DNA of 64,000 nt from Shimia sp049116215 (GCF_049116215.1 NZ_JAGDZB010000003.1:496001-560000); one strand, 5' to 3'; counted from the stretch's first letter, positions 7,093-16,562 are shown. Notes: generated by a model from the letters alone, not told the origin. Translations and numbers: made by a program.

Positions 7093-8280
7093 TTAAGAGG
7101 CGATGTCGTAGGCGCGTTCGCCGTGTACTGCGAGGTCGAGGCCGTTGACTTCGGTTTCTTCATCTACGCGCAGCGGGGTGATCAGGCTGACCAGCTTCAC
7201 CAGCACGTAGGTTACAACGATCGTGAAAATACCGACGATGGCCAGCGCACCCAGCTGAGCGGTCCATGTGCCTTGGCCAAAGGCTGCGATCATGATGGTG
7301 CCGAAGATGCCGCCAACACCGTGAACCGCAAACACATCCAATGTGTCGTCAATCTTGGCTTTGTTGCGCACCAGGTTCACCGCTTCCTGACACAGGATGC
7401 CAGCGATGGCGCCGATCACCAGAGCTTCAACCGGGCCAACAAAACCGGAGGCAGGCGTGATCGAGGCGAGGCCAGCGATGGTGCCGGTGACGAGGCCCAC
7501 AAGCGAGGCTTTGCCGTATTTAATGCGCTCCCACAGGGCCCATGTCAGGGAGGCTGTGGCGGCGGAGATATGTGTCACGGTGAGGGCCATGGCGGCACCA
7601 CCGTCTGCGGCGAGCTGAGAGCCACCGTTGAAGCCAAACCAGCCGACCCACAACATGGCAGCACCAATCATCACCATCCAAGGCGCGTGAGGTGGTGTGG
7701 TGCGATGGCGGCGGGCGCCCAGCATCACGGCAATCACCAGCGCGGCGAGGCCAGCGGTTTCGTGCACAACAATGCCGCCGGCAAAGTCGCGCACGCCGAT
7801 CTCGCCAAAGATGCCGCCGTCAGCCATCATGCCGCCACCCCAGATCCAGTGCACAACTGGCGCGTAGCAGAGCAGCATCCAGAGGCCGGAGAACAGAAGC
7901 ACAAAGCCAAAGCCGATGCGCTCTACATAGGCGCCGACGATCAGTGCGGGGGTGATGATCGCAAAGGTCATCTGGAAGGCAAAGAACAGAACCTCGGGTA
8001 GGGTGCCGGACAGGCTGTCTATGGTGACGCCGGAGAGGAACATTTTGCCCAAGCCGCCCCAAACAGAGATGGCGCCGCCGTCATTGCCAAAGGCGATGGA
8101 GTAGCCGAAGACGAGCCAGAGAACGCTCATCAAGCAGGCAATGGCATAGGTTTGCATAAAGACGCTGAGCACGTTGCGGGCGCGCACGAGGCCCCCATAA
8201 AACAACGCCAGACCCGGCAATGTCATGAACAGGACCAGGGCTGTTGCCACGATGATCCATGCGGTGTCCGCTGCGTTCAT
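7093..8280 (-). CDS. amt: Ammonium transporter
   Basis: 395 aa, about 11 membrane helices, inner-membrane Amt/Mep/Rh family channel for ammonium. The two pore histidines are visible in GGIVVHETAGLAAL and AVHGVGGIFGTIM, and the GLALFYGGLVRARNVLS start and the FNGGSQLAADG loop are typical. The first pore motif reads VVHETAG instead of the common VVHINAG. No glnK PII gene is adjacent, so this may be a second, differently regulated Amt copy. It is preceded by about 160 bp of intergenic sequence in which I see no clear NtrC site. Confidence 0.95.
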   Translation of the reverse strand: MNAADTAWIIVATALVLFMTLPGLALFYGGLVRARNVLSVFMQTYAIACLMSVLWLVFGYSIAFGNDGGAISVWGGLGKMFLSGVTIDSLSGTLPEVLFFAFQMTFAIITPALIVGAYVERIGFGFVLLFSGLWMLLCYAPVVHWIWGGGMMADGGIFGEIGVRDFAGGIVVHETAGLAALVIAVMLGARRHRTTPPHAPWMVMIGAAMLWVGWFGFNGGSQLAADGGAAMALTVTHISAATASLTWALWERIKYGKASLVGLVTGTIAGLASITPASGFVGPVEALVIGAIAGILCQEAVNLVRNKAKIDDTLDVFAVHGVGGIFGTIMIAAFGQGTWTAQLGALAIVGIFTIVVTYVLVKLVSLITPLRVDEETEVNGLDLAVHGERAYDIAS

Positions 8281-8441
8281 ATTTCTATCCTCTTTGTCCC
8301 ATGAGTGGTGGTTTTTCCGTCAAAGAGCGGAAAACCTGCACAGAACAAAGGCTCACGTGGTCTCAAAGCGCCTTAAATCAGGGCGTTTTGTGAGGTGCGT
8401 AAAAAATAGGCTAAAAACGCGGGGCACCGCCTAAAAGGGCG

Positions 8442-8915
8442 TCACTTTGCGCAGGTGGCCGTAAAAAGCAGCGCCAAAGCGTGATTCCGCGCCGCTTCGC
8501 GCACATTTTCGCGGCCCAACGCGCCAAATTCGACGGTTTCTGTGGTGCAGCCGGTTTGCGTGGCGATGCCAAAACAGACACGGCCCTCGGGTTTGAACTC
8601 CGACCCACCCGGACCAGCGATGCCGGTTATGGAGACGGTTAATTGGGCGTCAGAGTTGACCAGTGCACCCAGCGCCATTTCCCGCGCGACTTCTTCGCTC
8701 ACGGCGCCCATGGCGGCCAATGTGGCCTCGCGCACGCCCAGCATCTCGGTCTTGGCAAGGTTGGTGTAGGTCACAAATCCGCGTTCAAAGACGTCCGAAC
8801 TACCAGCAACGTCGGTCAGGGCGGCGGCAACCATGCCCGAGGTGCAGCTTTCCGCCGTCGCAACGCGCAGGTTGGCGTCGCGACAGGCTTGTAACAGTTG
8901 GGCAACGTCCACCAT
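8442..8915 (-). CDS. pncC: Nicotinamide-nucleotide amidohydrolase (CinA C-terminal family)
   Basis: 157 aa stand-alone CinA C-terminal domain, which deamidates nicotinamide mononucleotide to recycle NAD breakdown products. The motifs ATAESCTSGMVAAALTDV (active Ser/Thr region) and SITGIAGPGGSEFKPEGRV are intact. There is no N-terminal MoCF-like domain, so this is the short PncC form. The ATG shares one base with the pgpA stop (TGATG). Last gene of ispDF-pgpA-pncC. Confidence 0.93.
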   Translation of the reverse strand: MVDVAQLLQACRDANLRVATAESCTSGMVAAALTDVAGSSDVFERGFVTYTNLAKTEMLGVREATLAAMGAVSEEVAREMALGALVNSDAQLTVSITGIAGPGGSEFKPEGRVCFGIATQTGCTTETVEFGALGRENVREAARNHALALLFTATCAK

Positions 8916-9397
8916 CAGATCAGCACGATGTGATAGAGCACAGCGGCGGCCAGGGTGGCGAGGCCCGCAAACAGACCGGCCCAGATGTCATCCAGCATGA
9001 CGCCAATAGGATCATGGCGTTGATCGGCTTTGCCCACCAGCCAGGGCTTCTTGATGTCAAACAGACGGAAGAACAGGAAGGCCGCGATCGGGCCGGGCCA
9101 GACCATCGACATGTCGCGCATGGCAAAGGCCACAGCTGGAAACAGCAGGGCAATCCACATACCGGCGACTTCGTCGATCACAATTTCGGACGGGTCTTCG
9201 GTGGGGCGGTCTGCCAAATCCTGAATACAGGCCCACATGCCAATAACGATGGCGAGCGCGGTGAGGAGGGCCAGCAACCAGACACCAACAAAATGCGCAG
9301 CGGCCCAGCCGATGATTAGGGCGGCCAAGGAGCCCCATGTGCCGGGGGCGACGGGCAGACGGCCGACGCCAAAGAATGTTGTGATCATACGGATCAT
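8915..9397 (-). CDS. pgpA: Phosphatidylglycerophosphatase A
   Basis: 160 aa integral membrane lipid phosphatase that makes phosphatidylglycerol from its phosphate. The motifs GVGRLPVAPGTWGSLAAL and IVIDEVAGMWIAL, and the FRLFDIKKPW stretch are diagnostic; about four hydrophobic segments are visible. Its ATG overlaps the ispDF stop by 4 bp and its stop touches the pncC start, so the three genes form one tightly coupled unit although their pathways differ. Confidence 0.95.
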   Translation of the reverse strand: MIRMITTFFGVGRLPVAPGTWGSLAALIIGWAAAHFVGVWLLALLTALAIVIGMWACIQDLADRPTEDPSEIVIDEVAGMWIALLFPAVAFAMRDMSMVWPGPIAAFLFFRLFDIKKPWLVGKADQRHDPIGVMLDDIWAGLFAGLATLAAAVLYHIVLI

Positions 9398-10551
9398 GGT
9401 TTCACCAATGTTGCCGTTGCAATGGCGGCAATCCCTTCTTCGCGGCCTGTGAAGCCGAGTTTTTCACTTGTGGTGGCTTTGATGGAAACGCGGTCTGACA
9501 TGAGCCCCATGATCTCGCCCATACGGACCATCATGGCACTTGCGTGCGGGCCAACTTTGGGGCGTTCGCAGATCAGCGTGCAATCGACGTTGGAAATCGT
9601 GAAGCCTTTAGAGGTGGCAAGATCAACGGCGTGTTTGAGAAACACGGCGCTGTCCATGTCTTTCCATTCTGCTTCAGATGGTGGGAAATGGCGGCCAATG
9701 TCACCTTCGGCCATGGCGCCGTAGATGGCATCGGTGACAGCATGCATGCCGACGTCGGCGTCGGAATGGCCTTTGAGGGCTTTGCTGTGCGGGATTTTTA
9801 CGCCGCAGAGGATGACGTGGTCGCCGTCTTCAAAGGCGTGCACGTCGTAGCCGTTGCCAAGTCTGATATCCATGGGGGCCCTTCGGTGGTTTTGCAGGTG
9901 CTGTTCCAGACGGGCAAAATCGTCCGGTGTGGTGATCTTAAGGTTGCGCTCATTGCCTGCCACGATGGCTACGTCAAGCCCTGCGGCGCGGGCGAGCTCT
10001 ACATCGTCGGCTGCATTGCCCGGATGGGCACGGTGGGCGGCAAGAATGGCGTCAAAGGCAAAGCCTTGCGGGGTTTGGGCGCGAAATAATCCGTCACGGT
10101 TCTGGGTGCCGGTAACTACGCCGTTTTCACCGCGCCACAAGGCGTCGGTGACGGGCAGGGCCGGGGCGGCGCCGTTTGCACCGGTTTGAAGGGCATCCAA
10201 AATAGCGTCGATGGTTGCAGCATCGATGCCCGCACGGGCCACATCGTGGATCAGAACGTGGCTGAACCCTTGAGCGTCTAGGGCGTTTAAACCGGCCAGA
10301 ACGGAGGCGTCGCGGGTGTCGCCGCCGGTGACCGTTGGAATGGACAGATTGTTGGTGTGGGTGGTGTCGTCTGGGTGCACCACGGCCAACACATGATCAA
10401 CGCGCGGGTGCGTAACAAAGGCGGCAATGGCATGATCTGCCACGCGCTGGCCGGCCAAAGGGCGCCACTGTTTGGGCAGGCCTGCGCCGGCGCGGGTTCC
10501 TCGGCCAGCTGCAACAATCACGGCGGCGGTCTTGAATGCGGAATTTGTCAT
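9394..10551 (-). CDS. ispDF: Bifunctional IspD/IspF, MEP pathway isoprenoid enzyme
   Basis: 385 aa natural fusion, common in alphaproteobacteria. Residues 1-220 are IspD (cytidylyltransferase: VIVAAGRGTRAGAGLPKQW, VLIHDVARAG), and residues about 228-385 are IspF (MECDP synthase: GYDVHAF with metal ligands, KGHSDADVGMHAVTDA, FTGREEGIAAIA). They catalyse the third and fifth steps of the non-mevalonate pathway. The ATG at 10551 is the first gene of the minus-strand unit and is divergent from dusB. Confidence 0.97.
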   Translation of the reverse strand: MTNSAFKTAAVIVAAGRGTRAGAGLPKQWRPLAGQRVADHAIAAFVTHPRVDHVLAVVHPDDTTHTNNLSIPTVTGGDTRDASVLAGLNALDAQGFSHVLIHDVARAGIDAATIDAILDALQTGANGAAPALPVTDALWRGENGVVTGTQNRDGLFRAQTPQGFAFDAILAAHRAHPGNAADDVELARAAGLDVAIVAGNERNLKITTPDDFARLEQHLQNHRRAPMDIRLGNGYDVHAFEDGDHVILCGVKIPHSKALKGHSDADVGMHAVTDAIYGAMAEGDIGRHFPPSEAEWKDMDSAVFLKHAVDLATSKGFTISNVDCTLICERPKVGPHASAMMVRMGEIMGLMSDRVSIKATTSEKLGFTGREEGIAAIATATLVKP

Positions 10552-10610
10552 GGGCTCTGTGTAGAACTTGCGTGTCGAAGTGGCAATTGACCCTTGAAGT
10601 ATGCCTAAAT

Positions 10611-10639
10611 TTTGTGCATGCGCAAAAATCTGCTACATT
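10611..10639 (+). promoter_or_regulatory. Candidate promoter with near-perfect palindrome for dusB-ntrBC
   Basis: TTTGTGCATGCGCAAA (10611-10626) is a 16-bp palindrome with a single mismatched pair. It covers the possible -35 element TTGTGC (10612-10617); TACATT (10634-10639) follows after 16 bp as a -10. It lies about 80-110 bp before the dusB GTG. An operator here could govern the whole dusB-ntrBC run. The regulator is unknown; the arms do not match the classic spaced NtrC site. Confidence 0.4.
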
Positions 10640-10720
10640 AATGACCAATTTTTTTGGCGGTTTGATTGAATTTGACCAAAAGGACAGATACGCCGAAAGC
10701 AACGCACAAGGATATCACAC

Positions 10721-11731
10721 GTGACCATTCAAGTCGCAGATCTCACTCTGACACCCCCTGTTTTTCTAGCGCCGCTGGCCGGAATCACCGACCGTCCATT
10801 CCGGGATTTGGTTGGCAGTTTTGGTGCGGGCCTAGTGGTGAGTGAAATGGTGGCAAGCCAGGAAATGGTGCAGGCTAAGCCCGGTGTGCGCGAGCGCGCG
10901 GAGCTGGGATTTGGCGAGGCGACCACGTCTGTGCAGCTTGCTGGCCGCGAGGCGCATTGGATGGCGGAAGCGGCGCGGCAAGTTGAGGCCAATGGGGCAA
11001 CGCTGATTGATATCAACATGGGTTGTCCGGCGAAAAAGGTGACCAGCGCCAGCGGGGCCGGCGCCAGTGGATCGGCGCTGATGAAGAACCTGGACCATGC
11101 GTTGACGTTGATCGAGGCGGTTGTAGGCGCGGTGGACATTCCGGTAACGCTTAAGACGCGGCTGGGGTGGGATGACAATATGTTAAATGCGCCGGAGCTG
11201 GCGCAGCGGGCGGAAAATGCCGGTGTGCAGATGCTGACCATTCACGGCCGCACGCGTTGTCAGTTTTACAAAGGTGCTGCGGATTGGGACGCCATCAAAG
11301 GCGTGAAAGACGTTGTGTCGATTCCGGTGATCGCCAATGGTGACATTCTCGATGTGGCGACGGCCAAGGCGGCGCTGGCGGCCTCTGGCGCGGATGGCGT
11401 CATGGTGGGGCGTGGCGCACAAGGCAAGCCTTGGTTGCTTGCGCAGATGGCGGCGGAGCTTTTTGGTGGAGATGCGCCGGAGACCCCAAGCGGGCAGGCT
11501 TTGGGTGACATAGTGCAGGGTCATTATGAGGCGATGTTGTCGTTTTATGGCGTGGATCTGGGGCTGCGCGTCGCCCGCAAGCATCTGGGGTGGTACATGG
11601 ATCATGTCGGCACCGAAGCCGCATTGCGCCGCCGCGTTCAGACCAGCCGCGATACCGAGGAAGTGAGCGCGTTGTTGGTTGAGGCTTTGCAGTCGCCTGA
11701 CCCCACACCAAGAAAGGGAGAAGCGGCATGA
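10721..11731 (+). CDS. dusB: tRNA dihydrouridine synthase B (NifR3)
   Basis: 336 aa flavoenzyme that reduces uridine in the tRNA D-loop. It has the FMN-barrel pattern VFLAPLAGITDRPFRDL, the active-site Cys in INMGCPAKKVTS, and the VTLKTRLGWDD, TIHGRTRCQFYKG and IANGDI strands. It starts with GTG, with AAGGAT just upstream. Its TGA overlaps the ntrB ATG by 4 bp; this dusB-ntrB linkage is the old nifR3-ntrBC arrangement known from Rhodobacter and rhizobia. Confidence 0.96.
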   Translation: MTIQVADLTLTPPVFLAPLAGITDRPFRDLVGSFGAGLVVSEMVASQEMVQAKPGVRERAELGFGEATTSVQLAGREAHWMAEAARQVEANGATLIDINMGCPAKKVTSASGAGASGSALMKNLDHALTLIEAVVGAVDIPVTLKTRLGWDDNMLNAPELAQRAENAGVQMLTIHGRTRCQFYKGAADWDAIKGVKDVVSIPVIANGDILDVATAKAALAASGADGVMVGRGAQGKPWLLAQMAAELFGGDAPETPSGQALGDIVQGHYEAMLSFYGVDLGLRVARKHLGWYMDHVGTEAALRRRVQTSRDTEEVSALLVEALQSPDPTPRKGEAA

Positions 11732-12813
11732 GTGCGGAGACACCATTTTGGAACAGTCTGCCGGTGCCCGCTTTGGTGGTGGACAAAGCGGATGTGATCT
11801 TACGCATCAATCCGGCGGCTGAGACGTTCCTGAATGCCTCGGCAAAGTCGATGGTTGGACAGCCAATCTGGGACAAGGTGATGATTGATGCGCCTTTGGA
11901 AGACGCCTTTCATCGGGCGCGGGAACATGGCACGCCGCTGTTTGTGAATGATGCGGATGTGGGCACCGGAGACGGGCCGCCGGTGCAATGTAACCTGCAG
12001 ATTGCGCCGCTGGCGGATGCGGCGGATGAAATGTTGTTTCTGATTTCCAGCCGGGAACTTGCTGGGCGGATGACACGCAGCCATTCGGTGAAATCTTCGG
12101 CCAAATCGGCAATTGGCATGGCGGAAATGCTGGCGCATGAGATCAAGAATCCGCTGGCAGGCATCACAGGTGCAGCACAGCTTTTGTCGATGAACCTCAG
12201 CCCTGAGGATCTGGAGCTGACGGACCTGATTGTGGAAGAAAGTCGCCGGATTGTGAAACTGCTGGAGCAGGTGGAGCAGTTTGGCAACCTGTCGCTGCCG
12301 CAGCGCAAACCGGTGAACATTCACGATGTGTTGGATCGCGCGCGGCGTTCGGCCTTGGTGAGCTATGGCGCGCATATGCAGATTATCGAGGATTACGACC
12401 CGTCGTTGCCGCCCGCAGAAGGGGACGCGGACCAGCTGCTGCAAGTGGTACTGAATCTGTTGAAGAATGCCAGTGAAGCAGCTGATAAATCAGGAACAAT
12501 ACGCATTCGAACCTATTACGAGCACAGCTTCCGTTTGCGCCGGGCAGATGGCACAGGACAACCGTTGCCGTTGCAAATTGAGATCATTGATGACGGGCCT
12601 GGCCTGCCGGATGACCTCAAGGGCGACGTGTTTGATCCGTTTGTATCCGGTCGGGAAAATGGAACCGGCCTGGGGCTCGCTCTGGTCAGCAAAATCATTT
12701 CCGATCATGGCGGCATGATCACAGTGGACTCTGTGCCAGGGCGCACAGTGTTCAAACTCTCGCTTCCGCGGGCAAGCAAAGAAACTCTGAAAGCATATGA
12801 GGAGAGCCAGTAA
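11728..12813 (+). CDS. ntrB: Nitrogen regulation sensor kinase NtrB
   Basis: 361 aa cytosolic histidine kinase/phosphatase without membrane segments. Residues 1-110 are a PAS domain, the phospho-accepting His is H137 in MLAHEIKNPLAGITG, and the ATPase has NLLKNASEAAD (N box), IIDDGPGLPDD (G1) and NGTGLGLALVSKII (G2). By family knowledge it answers to PII (GlnB/GlnK) and controls NtrC phosphorylation. It overlaps dusB by 4 bp and shares one base with ntrC. Confidence 0.96.
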   Translation: MSAETPFWNSLPVPALVVDKADVILRINPAAETFLNASAKSMVGQPIWDKVMIDAPLEDAFHRAREHGTPLFVNDADVGTGDGPPVQCNLQIAPLADAADEMLFLISSRELAGRMTRSHSVKSSAKSAIGMAEMLAHEIKNPLAGITGAAQLLSMNLSPEDLELTDLIVEESRRIVKLLEQVEQFGNLSLPQRKPVNIHDVLDRARRSALVSYGAHMQIIEDYDPSLPPAEGDADQLLQVVLNLLKNASEAADKSGTIRIRTYYEHSFRLRRADGTGQPLPLQIEIIDDGPGLPDDLKGDVFDPFVSGRENGTGLGLALVSKIISDHGGMITVDSVPGRTVFKLSLPRASKETLKAYEESQ

Positions 12814-14177
12814 TGGATGGCACGGTTCTGGTTGCAGATGATGATCGCACGATCCGAACGGTTTTGACGCAGGCTCTCACGCGGGCAGGGTGCAAGGTGC
12901 ATGCCACCTCCTCGCTGACCACGCTGATGCGTTGGGTTGGGGAAGGCAAAGGGGATGTTGTCATCACTGATGTGATGATGCCTGATGGCAATGGATTGGA
13001 GATGTTGCCGAAGATTTCCGAGGATCGTCCGGGGCTGCCGGTGATTGTGATCTCGGCGCAGAACACCATCATGACGGCGATACAGGCGGCGGAAGCGGAG
13101 GCGTATGACTACCTGCCTAAGCCGTTTGATTTGCCAGATTTGATGAAGCGAACTGGCAAGGCGTTGGAGCAAAAACGGCGTGCGCCTGCGGCGCCAGTGG
13201 CGGATGAGGAGCGGCCAGACGAACTGCCGCTGGTGGGCCGTACGGCGGCGATGCAGGCCTTGTACCGCTTGGTGGCGCGGGTGATGAATACCGATTTACC
13301 AGTGTTGATCTCTGGCGAAAGTGGCACAGGTAAGTCACTGATTGCAAAAGAAATTCACGACTTTTCGGATCGCAGGAACTTGCCTTTTGTAGTGGTCAAC
13401 GCCGCCGACCTCAGTGACTTGGAAGGCCCTGCAAAAGTTTTGGCCAAGGCCAAAGGTGGCACCATTCTGGTGGATGAAATTGGCGACATCGAGGATGAGG
13501 TTCAGGCCCGCATTGTGCGCATGATGGACACGCCCGGGGAGCACAGCCCCCGGTTTATGGCCACCAGTCAGGTGAATTTGAACGCGGCGATGGACAGCGG
13601 CAACGTCCGTCAGGATCTGTATTATCGTTTGAACGGCGCGGCGATTCATGTGCCAGCATTGCGCGAGCGGGTTGATGATATCCCGCTTTTGGTCGAGCAC
13701 TTCCTGAACCGCGCAGAACGGGATGGCGCGCCGATGCGCGTGTTCTCGGAAGAGGCGATGGAGCTGTTTCGGGCCTATAGCTGGCCCGGAAACGTGCGAC
13801 AGTTGGAAAACGCCGTGCGGCGGTTGGTCTTGACGGCGCAGGCAGAGGAAGTCTCCCGCGGTGAAGCCGAGCTGATGCTGGGGGCGCAACCTCAGGCTGG
13901 TCCGCTTTTGGGGGGCGATGATAGTGAAAAATTGTCCGCCTCCGTGGCGCGACATCTGCGCCGGTATTTTGATCTGCATGGCAATATGCTGCCACCGGCC
14001 GGGCTCTATGCGCGGATTCTACGTGAGATTGAGCTTCCCCTGATAGAAATTGCGCTGGATGCAACCGGTGGAAATCAGGCGAAATGTGCAGATTTGCTGG
14101 GGATCAACCGGAATACGCTTCGTAAAAAAATCACTGATTTGGATATTCACGTGACACGCCGCCGCAAATTGATGTAA
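12813..14177 (+). CDS. ntrC: Nitrogen regulation response regulator NtrC, GAFTGA-less
   Basis: 454 aa. Receiver domain with phospho-acceptor D53 (VVITDVMMPDG), AAA+ domain with Walker A GESGTGKS (about residue 168) and Walker B ILVDEIGD (D221), arginine-finger region and SWPGNVRQLENAV, and a C-terminal Fis-type helix-turn-helix (KCADLLGINRNTLRKKI). The segment between Walker A and B is only about 53 residues and lacks the GAFTGA loop that touches sigma-54. Rhodobacter capsulatus NtrC is known to lack this loop and to activate sigma-70 promoters, and the same is likely here. The ATG shares its first base with the ntrB stop. Confidence 0.96.
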   Translation: MDGTVLVADDDRTIRTVLTQALTRAGCKVHATSSLTTLMRWVGEGKGDVVITDVMMPDGNGLEMLPKISEDRPGLPVIVISAQNTIMTAIQAAEAEAYDYLPKPFDLPDLMKRTGKALEQKRRAPAAPVADEERPDELPLVGRTAAMQALYRLVARVMNTDLPVLISGESGTGKSLIAKEIHDFSDRRNLPFVVVNAADLSDLEGPAKVLAKAKGGTILVDEIGDIEDEVQARIVRMMDTPGEHSPRFMATSQVNLNAAMDSGNVRQDLYYRLNGAAIHVPALRERVDDIPLLVEHFLNRAERDGAPMRVFSEEAMELFRAYSWPGNVRQLENAVRRLVLTAQAEEVSRGEAELMLGAQPQAGPLLGGDDSEKLSASVARHLRRYFDLHGNMLPPAGLYARILREIELPLIEIALDATGGNQAKCADLLGINRNTLRKKITDLDIHVTRRRKLM

Positions 14178-14297
14178 AAAGGCCACATAAGCGTGGCGCG
14201 CGGGTCGCACTCTGAGAAAAAGAGTCGGGACTTAGAACGCGGCACTGAATATGGCGGTGGGCCGCGAAAGCGGTACCAAATCAGTTGAGGAAGTCGG

Positions 14298-16562
14298 GTG
14301 TCTAGCCGGACAGCAACCAATCATTGGGCGCGTTTTCAGCGCTTGCGCAGGCAAAGGCGTGTCCAGAATGCCGCAACTTTGGGGTTGGTGGTGCTTGGAC
14401 CTGTGCTGGCGCTAGCGACCTTCTTAGTGCTCGGACCGTTTGATTTGGGCGCCTCGTCCAACGGCCTGCGTTCGATTCTCTTGGCTGACTTGGTCTACGT
14501 GCTTGTGGTGGCGACGCTGGTGCTGCAAAACGTGATGCGTGCGGTCGCCTCGCGCCGGGCCAAGTCTGTGGGGTCGCGGTTGCACCTGCGCCTGACTGCT
14601 GCGTTTGCGCTTTTGGCTTTGGTGCCGGCTGTGACGGTGGCGGTGTTTGCCGGATTGACGCTGAACATTGGCCTTGAAGGTTGGTTCAGCGAACGTGTGC
14701 GCCAAGTGGTGGGCAATTCGTTGTCCGCGGCGCAGGCGTATGAAGCAGAGCACATCCAGGGCTTGGAAGAAGACGCTGGCCTCCTTGCGGACTTCTTGAA
14801 CGAGAACAAGCGTCGCAGTTTCGGCCTGGATGCGGGCGAAGTGCGGGTGTTGCTGGCCTCTGGTCAGGTGCAAATTCAGCGTGGCTTGAAAGAAGCCTTT
14901 GTGATCGACAGCGCCGGAGAGATTCAGGCGCGCGGCGAGCGCTCCTACCTGTTTGATTATGAGAAACCTTCTGAGGCGGACATGCAGGTGGCGATCGATG
15001 ATGGCTCGGTGATTATTCGCGATCTTGATAACAACGAGATGCGCTCATTGGTGCGGCTGGATGCGTTTCTGGATCGGTTCCTTTACATCAGCCGTGAGGT
15101 TGACGCGGAGATTTTCCAGCTTCTGGATGACACTCAGGCCAGCGCCCGCTTGTACTCCCAACTTGAAAGTGAGCGCGGTCAGCGGCTGTTTGAATTTGCA
15201 ATGATCTATCTTGGTTTTGCGCTGATCCTTGTGTTGGCGGCGATCTGGATGGGGATGTGGTTTGCCGAGCGGCTGTCACGCCCTGTTGGGCGCCTGACCG
15301 GGGCGGCGCAGCGGGTTGGTGCCGGTGATCTGGATGTGCGTGTGGTGGAAGAAGATGGCGATGATGAAATCGCCATGTTGAGCCGCTACTTCAACCAAAT
15401 GACGCGGCAGTTGAAAGCCCAGCGAGAGACGTTGCTGGACAACACGCGTCAGATTGATCGTCGTCGGCGCATGTTTGACTCGGTGTTGAGTTCGGTCACA
15501 TCCGGTGTTGTTGGTTTGGACAGCGATGGCAAAGTTGCATTTGTAAATCGGTCAGCGCAGCGGTTGCTGGAATGGGATGAAGACCGACAGGAGATGCCGC
15601 TTTCCTTGGCGGTGCCCGAATTTGGGCCGTTGTTTGAGGGTCTGAAATCCAGCGGTAAAGAAGTGGCGCAGGAAGAGGTGAAGGTCAGCCGGTCGGGACG
15701 GTTGGAGAACCTGTTGGTGCGCATGGCGACGCGGCGGCGCGATGATGGATCGCTGGAAGGCTATGTAGTGGCGTTTGATGATGTGACCGACCTTGTGACG
15801 GCGCAGCGCATGGCGGCCTGGGGCGATGTGGCGCGTCGGATTGCACATGAGATCAAGAACCCGCTGACGCCGATTCAGCTGAGCGCGGAGCGCATTCGGC
15901 GCAAATTTGCCAGCAAGGTGGGTGAAGAGAGCGATCAGCTTGAGCAGATGACCGAGGTCATTGTACGGCAAACAAATGACCTGCGCCGAATTGTCGATGA
16001 GTTCTCCAAATTTGCCCGGATGCCGGAGCCAGTTCGGAAGTCGGTTGAGGTGGTGGAACTGGTATCGGGAGCTGTGTTGTTGCAAGAATCTGGTCAGCCG
16101 GATGTGCGGTTTCAGCGCGACATATGTGCCGGGCCGCTGGCGGCGGACTTGGATGCGACAATGATCTCACAAGCGTTGACAAACCTCATCAAGAACGCCG
16201 GAGAAGCCACTGAATCATTGCAAGAAAAAGGCGCGCCTGATGGGTATGTCCCGGAGGTGCATGTGAGCTTGATCCAGGAGTCGGGTGAGGCGGTTGTACG
16301 CATTGCGGACAATGGCATTGGTCTGCCGGAGGATCGTGCGCGATTGTTTGAGCCTTATGTCACCACGCGTGACAAGGGCACGGGTCTTGGTCTCCCGATT
16401 GTAAAAAAGATCATCGAAGAACACGGCGGGCAGCTTGCGCTGCTGGATGCGCCCGTGTTTGACAACAATTCCCACGCAGGAGCGATGGCCGAAATTCGGT
16501 TGCCGCTGTCTCAGCAGGCTGCAGCTGCCGTGGACCCCAAAGAGAGCGAGCGAGTATTATGA
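14298..16562 (+). CDS. ntrY: Membrane-bound sensor kinase NtrY
   Basis: 754 aa histidine kinase. The N-terminus has about three membrane helices (residues 30-110) and an extracytoplasmic stretch, followed by another helix near 300 (MIYLGFALILVLAAIWMGMW), HAMP (RLTGAAQRVGAGDLDVRV), PAS (about 390-490), the phospho-accepting His H517 in RRIAHEIKNPLTPIQLS, and the ATPase (NLIKNAGEATE, DNGIGLPED, GTGLGLPIV). The start is GTG at 14298, with GAGGAAG 4-10 nt upstream. The stop overlaps the ntrX ATG by 4 bp. NtrYX has been tied to nitrogen, redox and envelope control in alphaproteobacteria. Confidence 0.95.
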   Translation: MSSRTATNHWARFQRLRRQRRVQNAATLGLVVLGPVLALATFLVLGPFDLGASSNGLRSILLADLVYVLVVATLVLQNVMRAVASRRAKSVGSRLHLRLTAAFALLALVPAVTVAVFAGLTLNIGLEGWFSERVRQVVGNSLSAAQAYEAEHIQGLEEDAGLLADFLNENKRRSFGLDAGEVRVLLASGQVQIQRGLKEAFVIDSAGEIQARGERSYLFDYEKPSEADMQVAIDDGSVIIRDLDNNEMRSLVRLDAFLDRFLYISREVDAEIFQLLDDTQASARLYSQLESERGQRLFEFAMIYLGFALILVLAAIWMGMWFAERLSRPVGRLTGAAQRVGAGDLDVRVVEEDGDDEIAMLSRYFNQMTRQLKAQRETLLDNTRQIDRRRRMFDSVLSSVTSGVVGLDSDGKVAFVNRSAQRLLEWDEDRQEMPLSLAVPEFGPLFEGLKSSGKEVAQEEVKVSRSGRLENLLVRMATRRRDDGSLEGYVVAFDDVTDLVTAQRMAAWGDVARRIAHEIKNPLTPIQLSAERIRRKFASKVGEESDQLEQMTEVIVRQTNDLRRIVDEFSKFARMPEPVRKSVEVVELVSGAVLLQESGQPDVRFQRDICAGPLAADLDATMISQALTNLIKNAGEATESLQEKGAPDGYVPEVHVSLIQESGEAVVRIADNGIGLPEDRARLFEPYVTTRDKGTGLGLPIVKKIIEEHGGQLALLDAPVFDNNSHAGAMAEIRLPLSQQAAAAVDPKESERVL

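Noticed and set aside
7123..8001. Plus-strand ORF of 292 codons inside amt
   Set aside because: Antisense shadow of a well-supported transporter gene; no known domain and composition of a shadow frame.
8281..8441. NtrC binding sites upstream of amt
   Set aside because: GGTGC and GCACC words occur but in the wrong orientation and spacing for a TGCACC-N-GGTGCA site.
14178..14297. Terminator between ntrC and ntrY
   Set aside because: GCCAC-ATAAGC-GTGGC (14182-14197) is a short stem without a T-tract; read-through into ntrY is likely.
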